A DNA stretch of 64,000 nt from an uncultured Muribaculaceae bacterium (GTDB lineage Bacteria > Bacteroidota > Bacteroidia > Bacteroidales > Muribaculaceae): NCBI GenBank assembly GCA_910587355.1, contig CAJUKF010000010.1, forward strand, positions 1 through 64,000. Direction: 5' to 3'. The position numbers and the translations under genes are program-made. Shown here piece after piece: positions 55,368 to 63,963 of this stretch. The notes under the pieces were generated by a model that saw only the letters and a list, made by a program, of their open reading frames with translations, was not told where the DNA came from and ran no database searches. Within the stretch, counting starts at the first letter, position 1, and each line of letters opens with the position of its first letter.

Positions 55368-57494
55368 ATGATACCTCTCGCCCAAGCCCTGATAACTGAG
55401 CCGGTACAGATATTCTTTATCGTACTGGCCATTATCCTGCTGGCGCCCGTTCTGCTCAACAAGCTGAAGATACCGCATATCATAGGCATGATTGTGGCGG
55501 GAGTGATTATCGGGCCGTACGGCTTCAACGTACTTGACAACGATTCGTCATTCGCGATTTTCGGCCAGGTAGGACTTCTCTACCTCATGTTCCTCGCCGG
55601 GCTTGAAATCGACATGTACCACTTGCGGCTCAATCTGCGCAAGGGCCTCGTATTCGGGGTCCTTACGCTGCTTATTCCACTCTTTTTAGGCATCTTCACA
55701 AGTGTCTGTATTCTCCGGCTCGACTGGACGACCTCGATGCTTCTTGGCGCCATGTATGCCTCACACACCCTGCTGTCCTATCCGGTAGCGGCGCGTTTCG
55801 GCATCACCAAGGCCCCGGCGGTGCTGATAGCTATTGTAGGCACCATCATAGCAGTAATCGGAGCCCTTCTTGTACTGGCCGCGACAGTGAGCATACGGCA
55901 GGAGGGATACTTCAACATCACGGCAATCGCGATGCTCATGGGCCGGCTGGCCGTATGGGTGGTGCTACTGCTCTACCTATACCCACGCATCACACGTTAT
56001 TTCTTCAAGAAAAACAATGACAAGGTAAACCAATACGTATTCGTGCTCTCGCTTGTCTTCCTTGCCGCCTGCTCGGCCCAGGCAATAGGACTTGAGCCCG
56101 TGCTCGGTGCATTTTTCGCGGGCCTCCTCCTCAACCGCTACATACCCATGGGCTCGCCGCTGATGTCGTCAATCGAATTTGTCGGCAATGCGCTCTTCAT
56201 TCCCTACTTCCTTATCAGCGTGGGCATGATGATTAACGTACGTGTGTTCGGTGACCGCGACACGCTCGTCATAGCTGCCGTGATGCTTGCGGTAGCCCTC
56301 GCAGGCAAATGGCTTCCGGCATATATGGCGCAAAAAATCTACCGTCTCGATTCGTACAGCCGCAATGTGATGTTCGGCCTCACAGCCGCACATACGGCAG
56401 TGGCTCTGGCGGTGGTGTCTGTCGGCTACCGTCTGGATATGTTCGACGAACGAATCCTCAACAGCACAATCGCCGTGATTCTCGTCACTTGCGCAATGGC
56501 TCCTATCATCACATCGGCATCAGCATCGAAGCTCAAGGTGAAAATGGTTGAAGAGGAAGGGAACGACAATGCACTCAAGCATATACGCACCAACAACACG
56601 CTCATAGCGGTAAGCAATCCCATACTTGCACCGTCGGTAGTGGAACTCGCACTGCTGATGCGCAATACCCGGGGGAAGCACGAATTCTATGCTCTGCACG
56701 TGCGCAACGACAACAACGCGGCTTCAAAACAACTATCGCGCAACTCGCTCGACACGGCCCGTAAAGCAGCCGCAGCTGCCGACATAAACATGAGCACCCT
56801 CGACCGCTATGACCTCAACACTGTCACGGGCGTGCTCAACGCCATAGAGGAACGCGACATAACCGAAGTAATACTCGGCATGCACCGCCGCAGCACGGTG
56901 ATTGATTCGTTCTTCGGAAGCAAGACCGAACAGCTGCTGCGCTCAACCAACAAGATGGTGATGATAGTGCGCTGCTTCATACCGGTGAACACTATCACCC
57001 GTGTTGTGGTATGGATACCCGAGGGAGCCCAGTACGAAACCGGCTTCAGCCGCTGGGTGCGCGCCGTGTCGCGTCTCACACGTCAGATTGGATGCCGCGT
57101 CATTTTCTGCTGCCGTGCCGAAGTACAGCCGCTGATTCGCGGTGTGATTTACACCGAGAACTACGGCATACGCTGCGAGTTCCGCACCACCGAAGGCTGG
57201 GATGACTTCATACTGATGAGCAACCGGGTGCTCGACGATGATTTGTTCGTTGTCATCGGCGCACGTCCGCAGTCAGTGTCGTATCACGCCGAAATGTCGG
57301 AGCTTCCCAACTTCCTGCAGCGTTATTATTCACGCAATAACCTTGTGATGATTTATCCCGAGCAATTCGGCGAGGCCCCGGTCCTCACATCGTTCACCGA
57401 CCCCCTCTCGAGCGATATTTCCTCGCAGGTATCGCCACTTCTGCTACGCATCAAGACATACTGGCGCAAGGCCCTGCGCATGATTAAATTATAA
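55368..57494 (+). CDS. Cation:proton antiporter (CPA2/KefB-type) with C-terminal soluble domain
   Basis: Membrane antiporter of about 708 residues. The first ~390 residues form 11-12 TM segments of the Na+/H+ exchanger type: LLAPVLLNKLKIPHIIGMIVAGVIIGPYG, GLLYLMFLAGLEIDM, ASHTLLSYPVA and the GLEPVLGAFFAGLLLNRY region. The remaining ~310 residues are soluble, with two universal-stress-protein-like halves (LIAVSNPILAPSVVELALLMRN.. and TEVILGMHRRSTVIDSFFGSKTEQLL). It probably serves ion or pH homeostasis; the cation is unknown. A GTG at 55362 is an alternative start. It lies directly after asd. Confidence 0.88.
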   Translation: MIPLAQALITEPVQIFFIVLAIILLAPVLLNKLKIPHIIGMIVAGVIIGPYGFNVLDNDSSFAIFGQVGLLYLMFLAGLEIDMYHLRLNLRKGLVFGVLTLLIPLFLGIFTSVCILRLDWTTSMLLGAMYASHTLLSYPVAARFGITKAPAVLIAIVGTIIAVIGALLVLAATVSIRQEGYFNITAIAMLMGRLAVWVVLLLYLYPRITRYFFKKNNDKVNQYVFVLSLVFLAACSAQAIGLEPVLGAFFAGLLLNRYIPMGSPLMSSIEFVGNALFIPYFLISVGMMINVRVFGDRDTLVIAAVMLAVALAGKWLPAYMAQKIYRLDSYSRNVMFGLTAAHTAVALAVVSVGYRLDMFDERILNSTIAVILVTCAMAPIITSASASKLKVKMVEEEGNDNALKHIRTNNTLIAVSNPILAPSVVELALLMRNTRGKHEFYALHVRNDNNAASKQLSRNSLDTARKAAAAADINMSTLDRYDLNTVTGVLNAIEERDITEVILGMHRRSTVIDSFFGSKTEQLLRSTNKMVMIVRCFIPVNTITRVVVWIPEGAQYETGFSRWVRAVSRLTRQIGCRVIFCCRAEVQPLIRGVIYTENYGIRCEFRTTEGWDDFILMSNRVLDDDLFVVIGARPQSVSYHAEMSELPNFLQRYYSRNNLVMIYPEQFGEAPVLTSFTDPLSSDISSQVSPLLLRIKTYWRKALRMIKL

Positions 57495-57522
57495 AACGGG
57501 GCCACGCGCTTACCGGGCGGCC
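57495..57522 (-). terminator. Probable terminator of the rloAB operon
   Basis: GGCC-A-CGC (57500-57507) pairs with GCGGCC (57517-57522) around a bulged A. On the minus strand TTTTATAATT follows. It lies between the convergent antiporter and rloB stops. Confidence 0.5.
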
Positions 57523-57537
57523 AAAGCTAATCCGCGC

Positions 57538-58260
57538 CTATCTCTCTTTAAACACCTTATATACATAAGAGTACGCATGTCTGTCCAATTCGTCTGAAGC
57601 AATTGCCGCTTTAATATTTTTCTCTGCCCGCTGTATAGCCAAATCCAGTTTTCCGGCAGCACAAAGATTCATTACCCATGTGGCATCCTTCAGATGCTTC
57701 TCGCTTTTAAGCAACTTCTTAAACGGCTTTGACGGGTCGACAAAATATGGTTTCAGGTGAGGAGCCAATACTCCGGCTATAGAGCCATAGCTCTTATAGA
57801 ATCTGTCATCATCTGCAAAGTGAAGCAGAAACCAATACTCTATGCTTGGCATACTGGGACAGACGACAACCATACCATTCGATATCTCTGCCTCGAACAA
57901 CCTCTCAAAAGCCTTATGTTTATTCAGATTAACCTCCTGGCCATATATGGTATCCCAGTCAAAAACACAAAAAATCTTTGCGTCATTATTGACTTTCAAT
58001 ATCTCTCTTATTCTCGGAGGAAAAGCTTCTGTATAATTCGCTTCGTCACCGAAATATTTTGGACGGATGTTAAATTTATAATTTGTCGTGTCGTTGATAT
58101 GAGTGAAATAATAACGCTCCGTGTTGCGTCCTCCACAAATCAAAAAGGGATATTGCACACCCATATCCCGGGTACCTTCTTCAGTTACGGACGAATCAAC
58201 CGGAGCGGCCTCGAAATAGGGCCGCTTCTCAACAACATCTGCTATTTTCCTCCGTGCCAT
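57538..58260 (-). CDS. rloB: RloB family protein (AbiLii-like), probable toxic effector of an abortive-infection pair
   Basis: A 240-residue protein of the RloB family (PF13707 type). Core motifs are FLICGGRNTERYYF (39-52), FCVFDWDT with Asp101 and Asp103, SIEYWFLLHF and the helical tail HLKDATWVMNL. RloB resembles TOPRIM-type nucleases, with an N-terminal EG[K]TE and a later DxD. Here the usual first Glu position reads Gly (CGGRNTE), leaving Glu48 as nearest acid. It starts 4 bp after rloA on the minus strand. The region is AT-richer than its neighbours, suggesting transfer. Function is inferred from family and pairing. Confidence 0.85.
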   Translation of the reverse strand: MARRKIADVVEKRPYFEAAPVDSSVTEEGTRDMGVQYPFLICGGRNTERYYFTHINDTTNYKFNIRPKYFGDEANYTEAFPPRIREILKVNNDAKIFCVFDWDTIYGQEVNLNKHKAFERLFEAEISNGMVVVCPSMPSIEYWFLLHFADDDRFYKSYGSIAGVLAPHLKPYFVDPSKPFKKLLKSEKHLKDATWVMNLCAAGKLDLAIQRAEKNIKAAIASDELDRHAYSYVYKVFKER

Positions 58261-58264
58261 GAGG

Positions 58265-59563
58265 TTATTTCATAGTAGCGCCGAACCGCTTGTTTCTATA
58301 CGCTTCTCTTATTGACGAAAGGCGATTGACTCCACGGAAGTCCGTCAGCTTATACAGTTCGGTCACACCTGACTTCTGCTTTTCCGTAAACCACACAGAA
58401 TCCTTGCGAATCAAGTCATCCAACAAATCCAGCAGTCCGTCGTTGTGAGTCGTTACAATCAGCTGAGACCTCGAATCAGCTTTCAGATATTCAAACAGAA
58501 TTTTTTCCAACAGCATCGGATGCAGCGATGTTTCCAACTCGTCAATACACAATACGGCATTTCGGCTGAGGGCCTCATATATGGCTGCCTCTATGCCAAA
58601 AGTGCGCATTGTACCGGTAGATTCATATTTTTTGTCCAAGCGGTAGGTTTCTGTTCCGTTTTCGTTCTCTACCGTATGTTCAAAGGTCGTTTCAAACCGT
58701 TTTACTGTGCGTTGTTTTCTGTCATGTTCCAGTTCGCTGTCAGTCGCATCCAGGTTATTTCCACGCTCTTCAATTTCAAACAAAAGCTTTAAAGCCTCAT
58801 CAGAAAGTGGGCTGGAGATGACATTTGTAGAAATATCCGTCACATTGAAATCCGCCTGATGAAGAAACTGCACTATGTAATCTGCCAGTTTCTTTTTCTC
58901 CGCTATTTGCTTTTGTGCAAACAACGTAAGTTTCATATTCGGAAATATGGTGCGCATAAGATGATGGCGGAGCCAGTCTTTTGCAGCATCAATAAGAGGA
59001 AGACTCACATTCACCTGATTGCGGGCCACAAAGAAGGATGTGTTCTTCAGACAGTTCACGCTAATCATTTCTTTAGCTGCGGCGCTGATTTTTTCGGCTT
59101 TGGAGTTAAACAGAATCTCCGACCGGTCATCTTTCAGCGTCCGTTCAAACAGCATGATTGGCTGGGTAGTCTTGTAATATGACAATTTTTCCAAATATAC
59201 CTGATATTGGTCGAGTTCCAGCTGATAGCAGTATTTTGTATCATCGACAAAGAATATCAGTTCAAAACAGGAGGGCTGAGTCTCCGATACCCTGTCGAGT
59301 TTAAACGGAATGACACTTGTCTTTGCTTCCAGATTGTCACGCTTTGTAACCCAAAAATATGACAGAAAATCAAGCGTACGCAACAAATTGGATTTTCCAG
59401 ACGCATTGTATCCATATATGACAGCAAAACGCAGAAGACGTGTATTCTCATTGATTTCAACAACCTGAGTGTCTTCTGCAAATCTATCGTTTGAAGCGGT
59501 AAAATTGAAGCACACCTCATCTTTGAAAGATAAGAAGTTCTTAATTCTTATTTCCTGTATCAT
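58265..59563 (-). CDS. rloA: RloA family AAA ATPase (AbiLi-like)
   Basis: An OLD/SMC-like ATPase of 432 residues. It starts MIQEIRIKNFLSFKDEVCF, with Walker A GYNASGKS (51-58). The signature/Walker B region is LCIDELETSLHP (Asp341, Glu342), followed by the switch VTTHNDGLLDLLD. RloA/RloB were named as restriction-linked ORFs and correspond to AbiL phage-exclusion pairs. The ATPase is expected to sense infection and control the partner. It is encoded first, with a TATCTTTG -7 element at 59591-59584. The frame extends to 59647, but the ATG at 59563 is the family start. No restriction-modification genes are adjacent. Confidence 0.9.
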   Translation of the reverse strand: MIQEIRIKNFLSFKDEVCFNFTASNDRFAEDTQVVEINENTRLLRFAVIYGYNASGKSNLLRTLDFLSYFWVTKRDNLEAKTSVIPFKLDRVSETQPSCFELIFFVDDTKYCYQLELDQYQVYLEKLSYYKTTQPIMLFERTLKDDRSEILFNSKAEKISAAAKEMISVNCLKNTSFFVARNQVNVSLPLIDAAKDWLRHHLMRTIFPNMKLTLFAQKQIAEKKKLADYIVQFLHQADFNVTDISTNVISSPLSDEALKLLFEIEERGNNLDATDSELEHDRKQRTVKRFETTFEHTVENENGTETYRLDKKYESTGTMRTFGIEAAIYEALSRNAVLCIDELETSLHPMLLEKILFEYLKADSRSQLIVTTHNDGLLDLLDDLIRKDSVWFTEKQKSGVTELYKLTDFRGVNRLSSIREAYRNKRFGATMK

Positions 59564-59583
59564 GGTAATCCGTTGCTTTTCGG

Positions 59584-59591
59584 CAAAGATA
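59584..59591 (-). promoter_or_regulatory. -7 element of the rloAB operon
   Basis: On the minus strand TATCTTTG (59591-59584), 20 nt before the rloA start. The -33 element is unclear (GTTG at about 15 nt). Confidence 0.5.
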
Positions 59592-59692
59592 GCAATAAAA
59601 ACGCAACAACTGCATTTTTCTCTGCGAAATATGCATGATTTTCGCAAATTTCACAATTAGAAGGCGACAAATATTTTTTGCTATAAAACAAA

Positions 59693-59720
59693 AGCCGCTG
59701 TACAGATATGGGCAGCGGCT
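59693..59720 (-). terminator. Terminator of the greA-GH20 operon
   Basis: A perfect 8-bp stem AGCCGCTG / CAGCGGCT with a 12-nt loop. On the minus strand it is followed by TTTGTTTTAT, 20 bp after the GH20 stop. Confidence 0.85.
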
Positions 59721-59740
59721 CTTGGGTGAGTATGTCTTAT

Positions 59741-61981
59741 TTATTTCAGTTTAAGGATTGTAACGTGAGAAGGATGAGAGTTGAGCCAGAGGATAGCCTT
59801 GATTTGTGAAGCATCGCCAAAAGCGACCGGTTCACCGGGCTTTGCCACGGGTGAATTTTCATCGGGACGAGTTCCGTCGAGGGTATAACGTATCACCACA
59901 TTACCGGCATAGGGCGAATTGACGGTAAAATGTGTGGGGTCGACACGGTGTATGCCGGGCTGACGAACATGATAGGCAAATCCGGCAGCCTCCCATTTGG
60001 GAATTTCATCAGTCAGGACGGCATTGAAAGCACGGTCGGTATATGTGCTGTCGGGATTCCATGCGCGCTCGGCAAGACCGAGAATCTTAGGCACAAGCAT
60101 GCGCTCAAGGTCGGCATCCGTACCGAAAGTCTCTGCGAACAGTTGCGCCGAAAGTCCTATCACATTCTCGAGTCCTTTTCCGCACAGACGGGCCGGATAA
60201 GCATGAAGTGCCGTGAACTCATCGGTATAACCGCCCCAGCTGAGACCCGGTTCATCGGGATGAGGTGAATAAGCCTGGTCGAAGTAAAGATAATCGACAT
60301 TGCTGAGCACCGAAGGGAACCCGGCACGGGCCACACGCGAGAGCACATTGTCTTCACGACCGCCGTGCTGAGTCCAGCAATTGACAGAGTATGTATTTGG
60401 AATGACTTCCTTATTGAATTCCACGGGACGGTCGAGCGCTATTTCCTGCCAGCCCGACATCTTAATGCCTTTTTTGGCAAGAATATCATTCACGCGACGC
60501 ACGAAATAATCGTGTACCTCACTCTCACTGGCAAGATTCTCGCGTGCCATAAGTTCTTTCACGGCATTACTGCCGCTCCAGGCACCCGACGGCACCTCAT
60601 CGCCACCAATGTGAATCACACGCAGAGGGACCCCGGCACGACGGTGCATTTCGGCAAGCGCGTCGGCTACGGTATCAATCAGCATATACGGGCCTTCGAG
60701 AGCCGGATTCATTACATTGTCATGAAGGGCCTGCGCGGATGTATAGACCGATGTATCACCGGGTTCGCGCAGGAGCCACTCCGGGTGTCCGGCAGCGGCA
60801 CGGATGTTCATTGCATGCACTGCGGCCCGGGCATGTCCGGGCGATTCAATTTCGGGAATGACTTCAATGCCGAGTTCATTAGCATGGCGCACAAGAGCTA
60901 TATAATCTTCCACAGAGAAGTAGCCGTTGCCGCTGTTTGATGAAGAAAGGGGGTCACCATCGCCAAAATACATCTGCGGCAGATAGCTGTCGGTATCAGT
61001 AAGGGGATATCCGCGACGCGACGAAACATCCGTCAGCTCGGGCAGAGCCGGAATCTCCACACGCCAGCCTTCGTCGTCCGCCACGTGGAAGTGCAGTTTG
61101 TTGAGCCCGTACACTGACATGAGGTCAACGATTTTATTCACTTCCTCGGGCGTACGGTAATTGCGGACAATATCGACCATAATGCCTCGATATGGCATCG
61201 AGGGGCCATCGTTAATTATTACGTCGGGTAATTCGACAGTGCCGTTGCCGAAGTTATGGGCGATGCGCGCCCTGAGGGCGGCCCACATGGAGCGGGGAGC
61301 CCGGACGGTCATCTTATCACCGGCGACGGTGATGGTGTAGATATTGTCGGCGTTTGCGTCGGCAGGCTCTTCATATTTGACATCGGCGAGATTGACGGTG
61401 CTCGTACCGCCGGTGAGCGACACCTGCTTGAATGATGGTATAATGTCGTAGACACCGCGCGCGGAATCGGGGCGTATGCTTTCGTTGAAGGCATATATTT
61501 CCTCTCCTGAAGGCATGGTCTCGTAGCTACCCTCGCAGTCGGACAGCGGCTTGCGCGAGAAATTCACCGCTATCGTCGAGCCGTCAGCCTTTACGAGATG
61601 TGCTGCCGTAGGAGTATGCGACACACCGGCCAAACTGCCGTTTACAAGCAAGTCGAACACAATCGTATCAGTGCCGGTGGCATTGTCAAAGCGGGTGGAA
61701 CCGATTGCAAAATATCCCGGGAGGAGCTCAACGAGAGTGTCGGCAGGATTGACAACCTCCATTTTTCGCTTGAACTGGTTGAACGCCAGACGGGTCACTC
61801 CACGAAGGTCACCGGTGACAGTGAAAGTGGAGCGGTAATGACGAGTGCCTGTGGAATCGGCAGGCAGATTGACACCCTGCCAGTGCACATCGGGGGTAAC
61901 ATCGGCCGGCTTCCGGGATGTGCAGCCGGCTGCTCCGAGCGCACAGACGAGCGCCAGGGCGGCATAAGAGGTTGTTTTCAT
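59741..61981 (-). CDS. GH20 beta-N-acetylhexosaminidase, lipoprotein
   Basis: Exported lipoprotein of 746 residues (lipobox AAGC, Cys20). An N-terminal beta-sandwich and a GH20b domain (about 130-250) precede the GH20 TIM barrel: MPYRGIMVDIVRNYRTPEEV, NKLHFHVADDEGWRVEI, EVIPEIESPGHARAA and the catalytic Asp-Glu in HIGGDEVPSGAW (about residue 460). A C-terminal CHB_HEX-like domain follows (VIRYTLDGTRPDENSP). It removes terminal GlcNAc or GalNAc from host or microbial glycans. It is the last gene of an operon with greA, a HIT protein and a thioredoxin-like lipoprotein. Confidence 0.94.
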   Translation of the reverse strand: MKTTSYAALALVCALGAAGCTSRKPADVTPDVHWQGVNLPADSTGTRHYRSTFTVTGDLRGVTRLAFNQFKRKMEVVNPADTLVELLPGYFAIGSTRFDNATGTDTIVFDLLVNGSLAGVSHTPTAAHLVKADGSTIAVNFSRKPLSDCEGSYETMPSGEEIYAFNESIRPDSARGVYDIIPSFKQVSLTGGTSTVNLADVKYEEPADANADNIYTITVAGDKMTVRAPRSMWAALRARIAHNFGNGTVELPDVIINDGPSMPYRGIMVDIVRNYRTPEEVNKIVDLMSVYGLNKLHFHVADDEGWRVEIPALPELTDVSSRRGYPLTDTDSYLPQMYFGDGDPLSSSNSGNGYFSVEDYIALVRHANELGIEVIPEIESPGHARAAVHAMNIRAAAGHPEWLLREPGDTSVYTSAQALHDNVMNPALEGPYMLIDTVADALAEMHRRAGVPLRVIHIGGDEVPSGAWSGSNAVKELMARENLASESEVHDYFVRRVNDILAKKGIKMSGWQEIALDRPVEFNKEVIPNTYSVNCWTQHGGREDNVLSRVARAGFPSVLSNVDYLYFDQAYSPHPDEPGLSWGGYTDEFTALHAYPARLCGKGLENVIGLSAQLFAETFGTDADLERMLVPKILGLAERAWNPDSTYTDRAFNAVLTDEIPKWEAAGFAYHVRQPGIHRVDPTHFTVNSPYAGNVVIRYTLDGTRPDENSPVAKPGEPVAFGDASQIKAILWLNSHPSHVTILKLK

Positions 61982-61996
61982 GGTATATGTTTTTTA

Positions 61997-63085
61997 TCAG
62001 AAAAGTTTGCCTACGGCTGCCGGGAGCTGGGAGGGGTCAACGACGCGCTGCTCGATTTCGCCCGTCTTGCCGATAATGAATGTCATGGGCAAAGCACCCA
62101 CATTATAGGCAATCAGAGCCTCTGTGCCGTCCTGAGGAGAATTCCATACGGCGGTCCAGGGAAGATTGCGCGAAGCTTCTTTCCACTCCACCTCGCTTTC
62201 ATCAAAAGCTATCTGATATATTTCGAGACCTTTTGAATGATAAAGCGAGTAAAGGTCGTTGAGAATTTTATTATATGCAGGCGAAAAATCCTGGTCGTAG
62301 CCGGTGAAGCTGACAAGCACTACTTTGCCGGGCTGTACGAGGTCGGAAATTTTGTGCTCGGCGCCCTTGGCATCGTAGCGGACGATGTCGATAAAGCCCT
62401 GTGCCGGCAGCTCGATAGTCTGCTGCTGAGGCACGGATTTGCCGAGGGACTGACGGCCGGCGAAGAACGCAGCTTTGAGCACCTGACCGTGAGGGTCTTC
62501 GGGCTTGTAATGGTCATAGACCTGTGCGGCAGCACCGTAAATACGGTTGCCGAAGCTCTCCTGAGGGTCGAAAATCAACTGGTTGCCCACCGATTTGCCT
62601 ATTGTGTAATAGGCAATGATACCTGTAGTGTCCGATACGATGATGCCGCTGAGCGAGCGGCGCAAATCGTCAAGATTGTCTGTGGAGGCCACGATGCTGT
62701 CGACAGCCGCTATAGCTCCTGCCATAGCCGTGCCCGACATGCGCGCGCCTGTAGCAAATCCGTCGGCGGAGGCAGAGAGTGTCAGGCAATCAGAGCCCTG
62801 CACAGGAAAATATACACTGCCTTTTCCGGGAAGTGTGACACGCATGATTTCGGCCCATTGAGCCGGCTCGGCCGCATGATAATCAAACGAACCGTTTTTA
62901 CCCACAGCCACAGAATCGAGCACATACCAGTTGCCGGCGTTGCAGGCTTCTACAGCGAGTCTGGTGCCGGGCTCGGCCCCCTCAACATTTCCTTTAAGGC
63001 TCCAGCCACTGTGGCTGCTGCATGCTACAAAAAGAGAGACTCCGGCCAGCAAGGCGCAGGGAAGTAATTTGACAGTCTTCATCAT
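61997..63085 (-). CDS. DUF4369/TlpA-like thioredoxin-fold lipoprotein lacking CxxC
   Basis: Lipoprotein of 362 residues (lipobox FVAC). It has an N-terminal DUF4369-type beta domain (WSLKGNVEGAEPGTRLAVEACN), a helical middle, and a C-terminal TlpA/AhpC-like thioredoxin fold (LVQPGKVVLVSFTGYDQDFSP.., cis-Pro at ALPMTFIIGKTGEI). The place where relatives have WCxPC reads GYDQDF, with no cysteine, so it should not be a disulfide oxidoreductase. It could be a binding or chaperone-like relic. Its ATG overlaps the stop of the HIT gene by one base. Confidence 0.82.
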   Translation of the reverse strand: MMKTVKLLPCALLAGVSLFVACSSHSGWSLKGNVEGAEPGTRLAVEACNAGNWYVLDSVAVGKNGSFDYHAAEPAQWAEIMRVTLPGKGSVYFPVQGSDCLTLSASADGFATGARMSGTAMAGAIAAVDSIVASTDNLDDLRRSLSGIIVSDTTGIIAYYTIGKSVGNQLIFDPQESFGNRIYGAAAQVYDHYKPEDPHGQVLKAAFFAGRQSLGKSVPQQQTIELPAQGFIDIVRYDAKGAEHKISDLVQPGKVVLVSFTGYDQDFSPAYNKILNDLYSLYHSKGLEIYQIAFDESEVEWKEASRNLPWTAVWNSPQDGTEALIAYNVGALPMTFIIGKTGEIEQRVVDPSQLPAAVGKLF

Positions 63086-63480
63086 TATTCGAATTTTGAT
63101 GCTATTGCCTCTGCTATTTCTGCCATGCGCTCAGGCGAAAGCTGCAGCTTGGGCGCACGGAAATCCATGTCGGCTTCCTTATTGATAGGCACAAGATGAA
63201 TATGAGCATGAGGCACTTCGAGGCCTATGACTGCCGTAGCGATACGCTTGCAGGGCACGGCTTTCTCTACAGCTGCGGCGACACGCTTTGCAAAAAGCTG
63301 AAGAGCGGCATATTCTTCGGCGCTGAGACTGAATATATAGTCGACTTCATGTTTGGGCACGACAAGTGTGTGACCTTCAGCCATGGGGTTGATATCAAGG
63401 AACGCGTAGTGACGCTCGTCTTCGGCTACCTTATATGATGGTATTTCGCCGGCAATGATTCGTGAGAAAATGGAAGGCAT
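63085..63480 (-). CDS. HIT family nucleotide-binding protein
   Basis: Histidine-triad protein of 131 residues. The triad motif is HAHIHLVP with His91, His93 and His95. DERHYAFLDINPMAEGHTLVVPKHEV is the usual family N-terminal half. HINT-type members hydrolyse purine phosphoramidates or adenylates. It lies 12 bp after greA and overlaps the next gene by one base, so all are in one operon. Confidence 0.93.
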   Translation of the reverse strand: MPSIFSRIIAGEIPSYKVAEDERHYAFLDINPMAEGHTLVVPKHEVDYIFSLSAEEYAALQLFAKRVAAAVEKAVPCKRIATAVIGLEVPHAHIHLVPINKEADMDFRAPKLQLSPERMAEIAEAIASKFE

Positions 63481-63492
63481 GGCAATGTGAAA

Positions 63493-63963
63493 TTAAATAC
63501 CGATTTCAAGAATTTCGAATTTTACCTTTCCTGCAGGAATTGTGATTTCAACAATCTCGCCTTTCTTGTGTCCGAGGAGGCCATGGGCAATAGGAGTTGA
63601 TACTGCGATGCGCTTCGACTTCATGTCGGCCTCGCTGTCTGCCACGATAGTGTACTCGTCTTCGCGGCCGGTGGCGACATTGCGGATGCGCACACGGTTG
63701 AGCATCTGCACTTCGTCGGTAGAGAGGCGGCTCTCGTCGATGATGCGTGCATTTGCCACAAGGTCTTTAAGCTGGGCTATTTTCATTTCAAGCATACCCT
63801 GAGCTTCCTTAGCGGCATCATATTCGGAGTTTTCAGAGAGGTCGCCTTTATCTCGTGCCTCGGCTATTGCGCGGCTGATTTCAGGGCGCTTGATTGTCTC
63901 GAGATAGGCTATTTCCTCGAGTTTGCGGTCATAGCCTTCTTTTGTCATATAGGTGATTGCCAT
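63493..63963 (-). CDS. greA: Transcription elongation factor GreA
   Basis: Promotes transcript cleavage by stalled RNA polymerase. It has 156 residues. The N-terminal coiled coil carries RPEISRAIAEARDKGDLSENSEYDAAKEAQG with the acidic tip residues. The C-terminal FKBP-like domain has YTIVADSEADMKSKRIAVSTPIAHGLLGHKKGEIVEI. It is the first gene of the operon running leftward to GH20. Its promoter would be at or beyond the right end; only 37 bp of AT-rich sequence remain. Confidence 0.96.
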   Translation of the reverse strand: MAITYMTKEGYDRKLEEIAYLETIKRPEISRAIAEARDKGDLSENSEYDAAKEAQGMLEMKIAQLKDLVANARIIDESRLSTDEVQMLNRVRIRNVATGREDEYTIVADSEADMKSKRIAVSTPIAHGLLGHKKGEIVEITIPAGKVKFEILEIGI

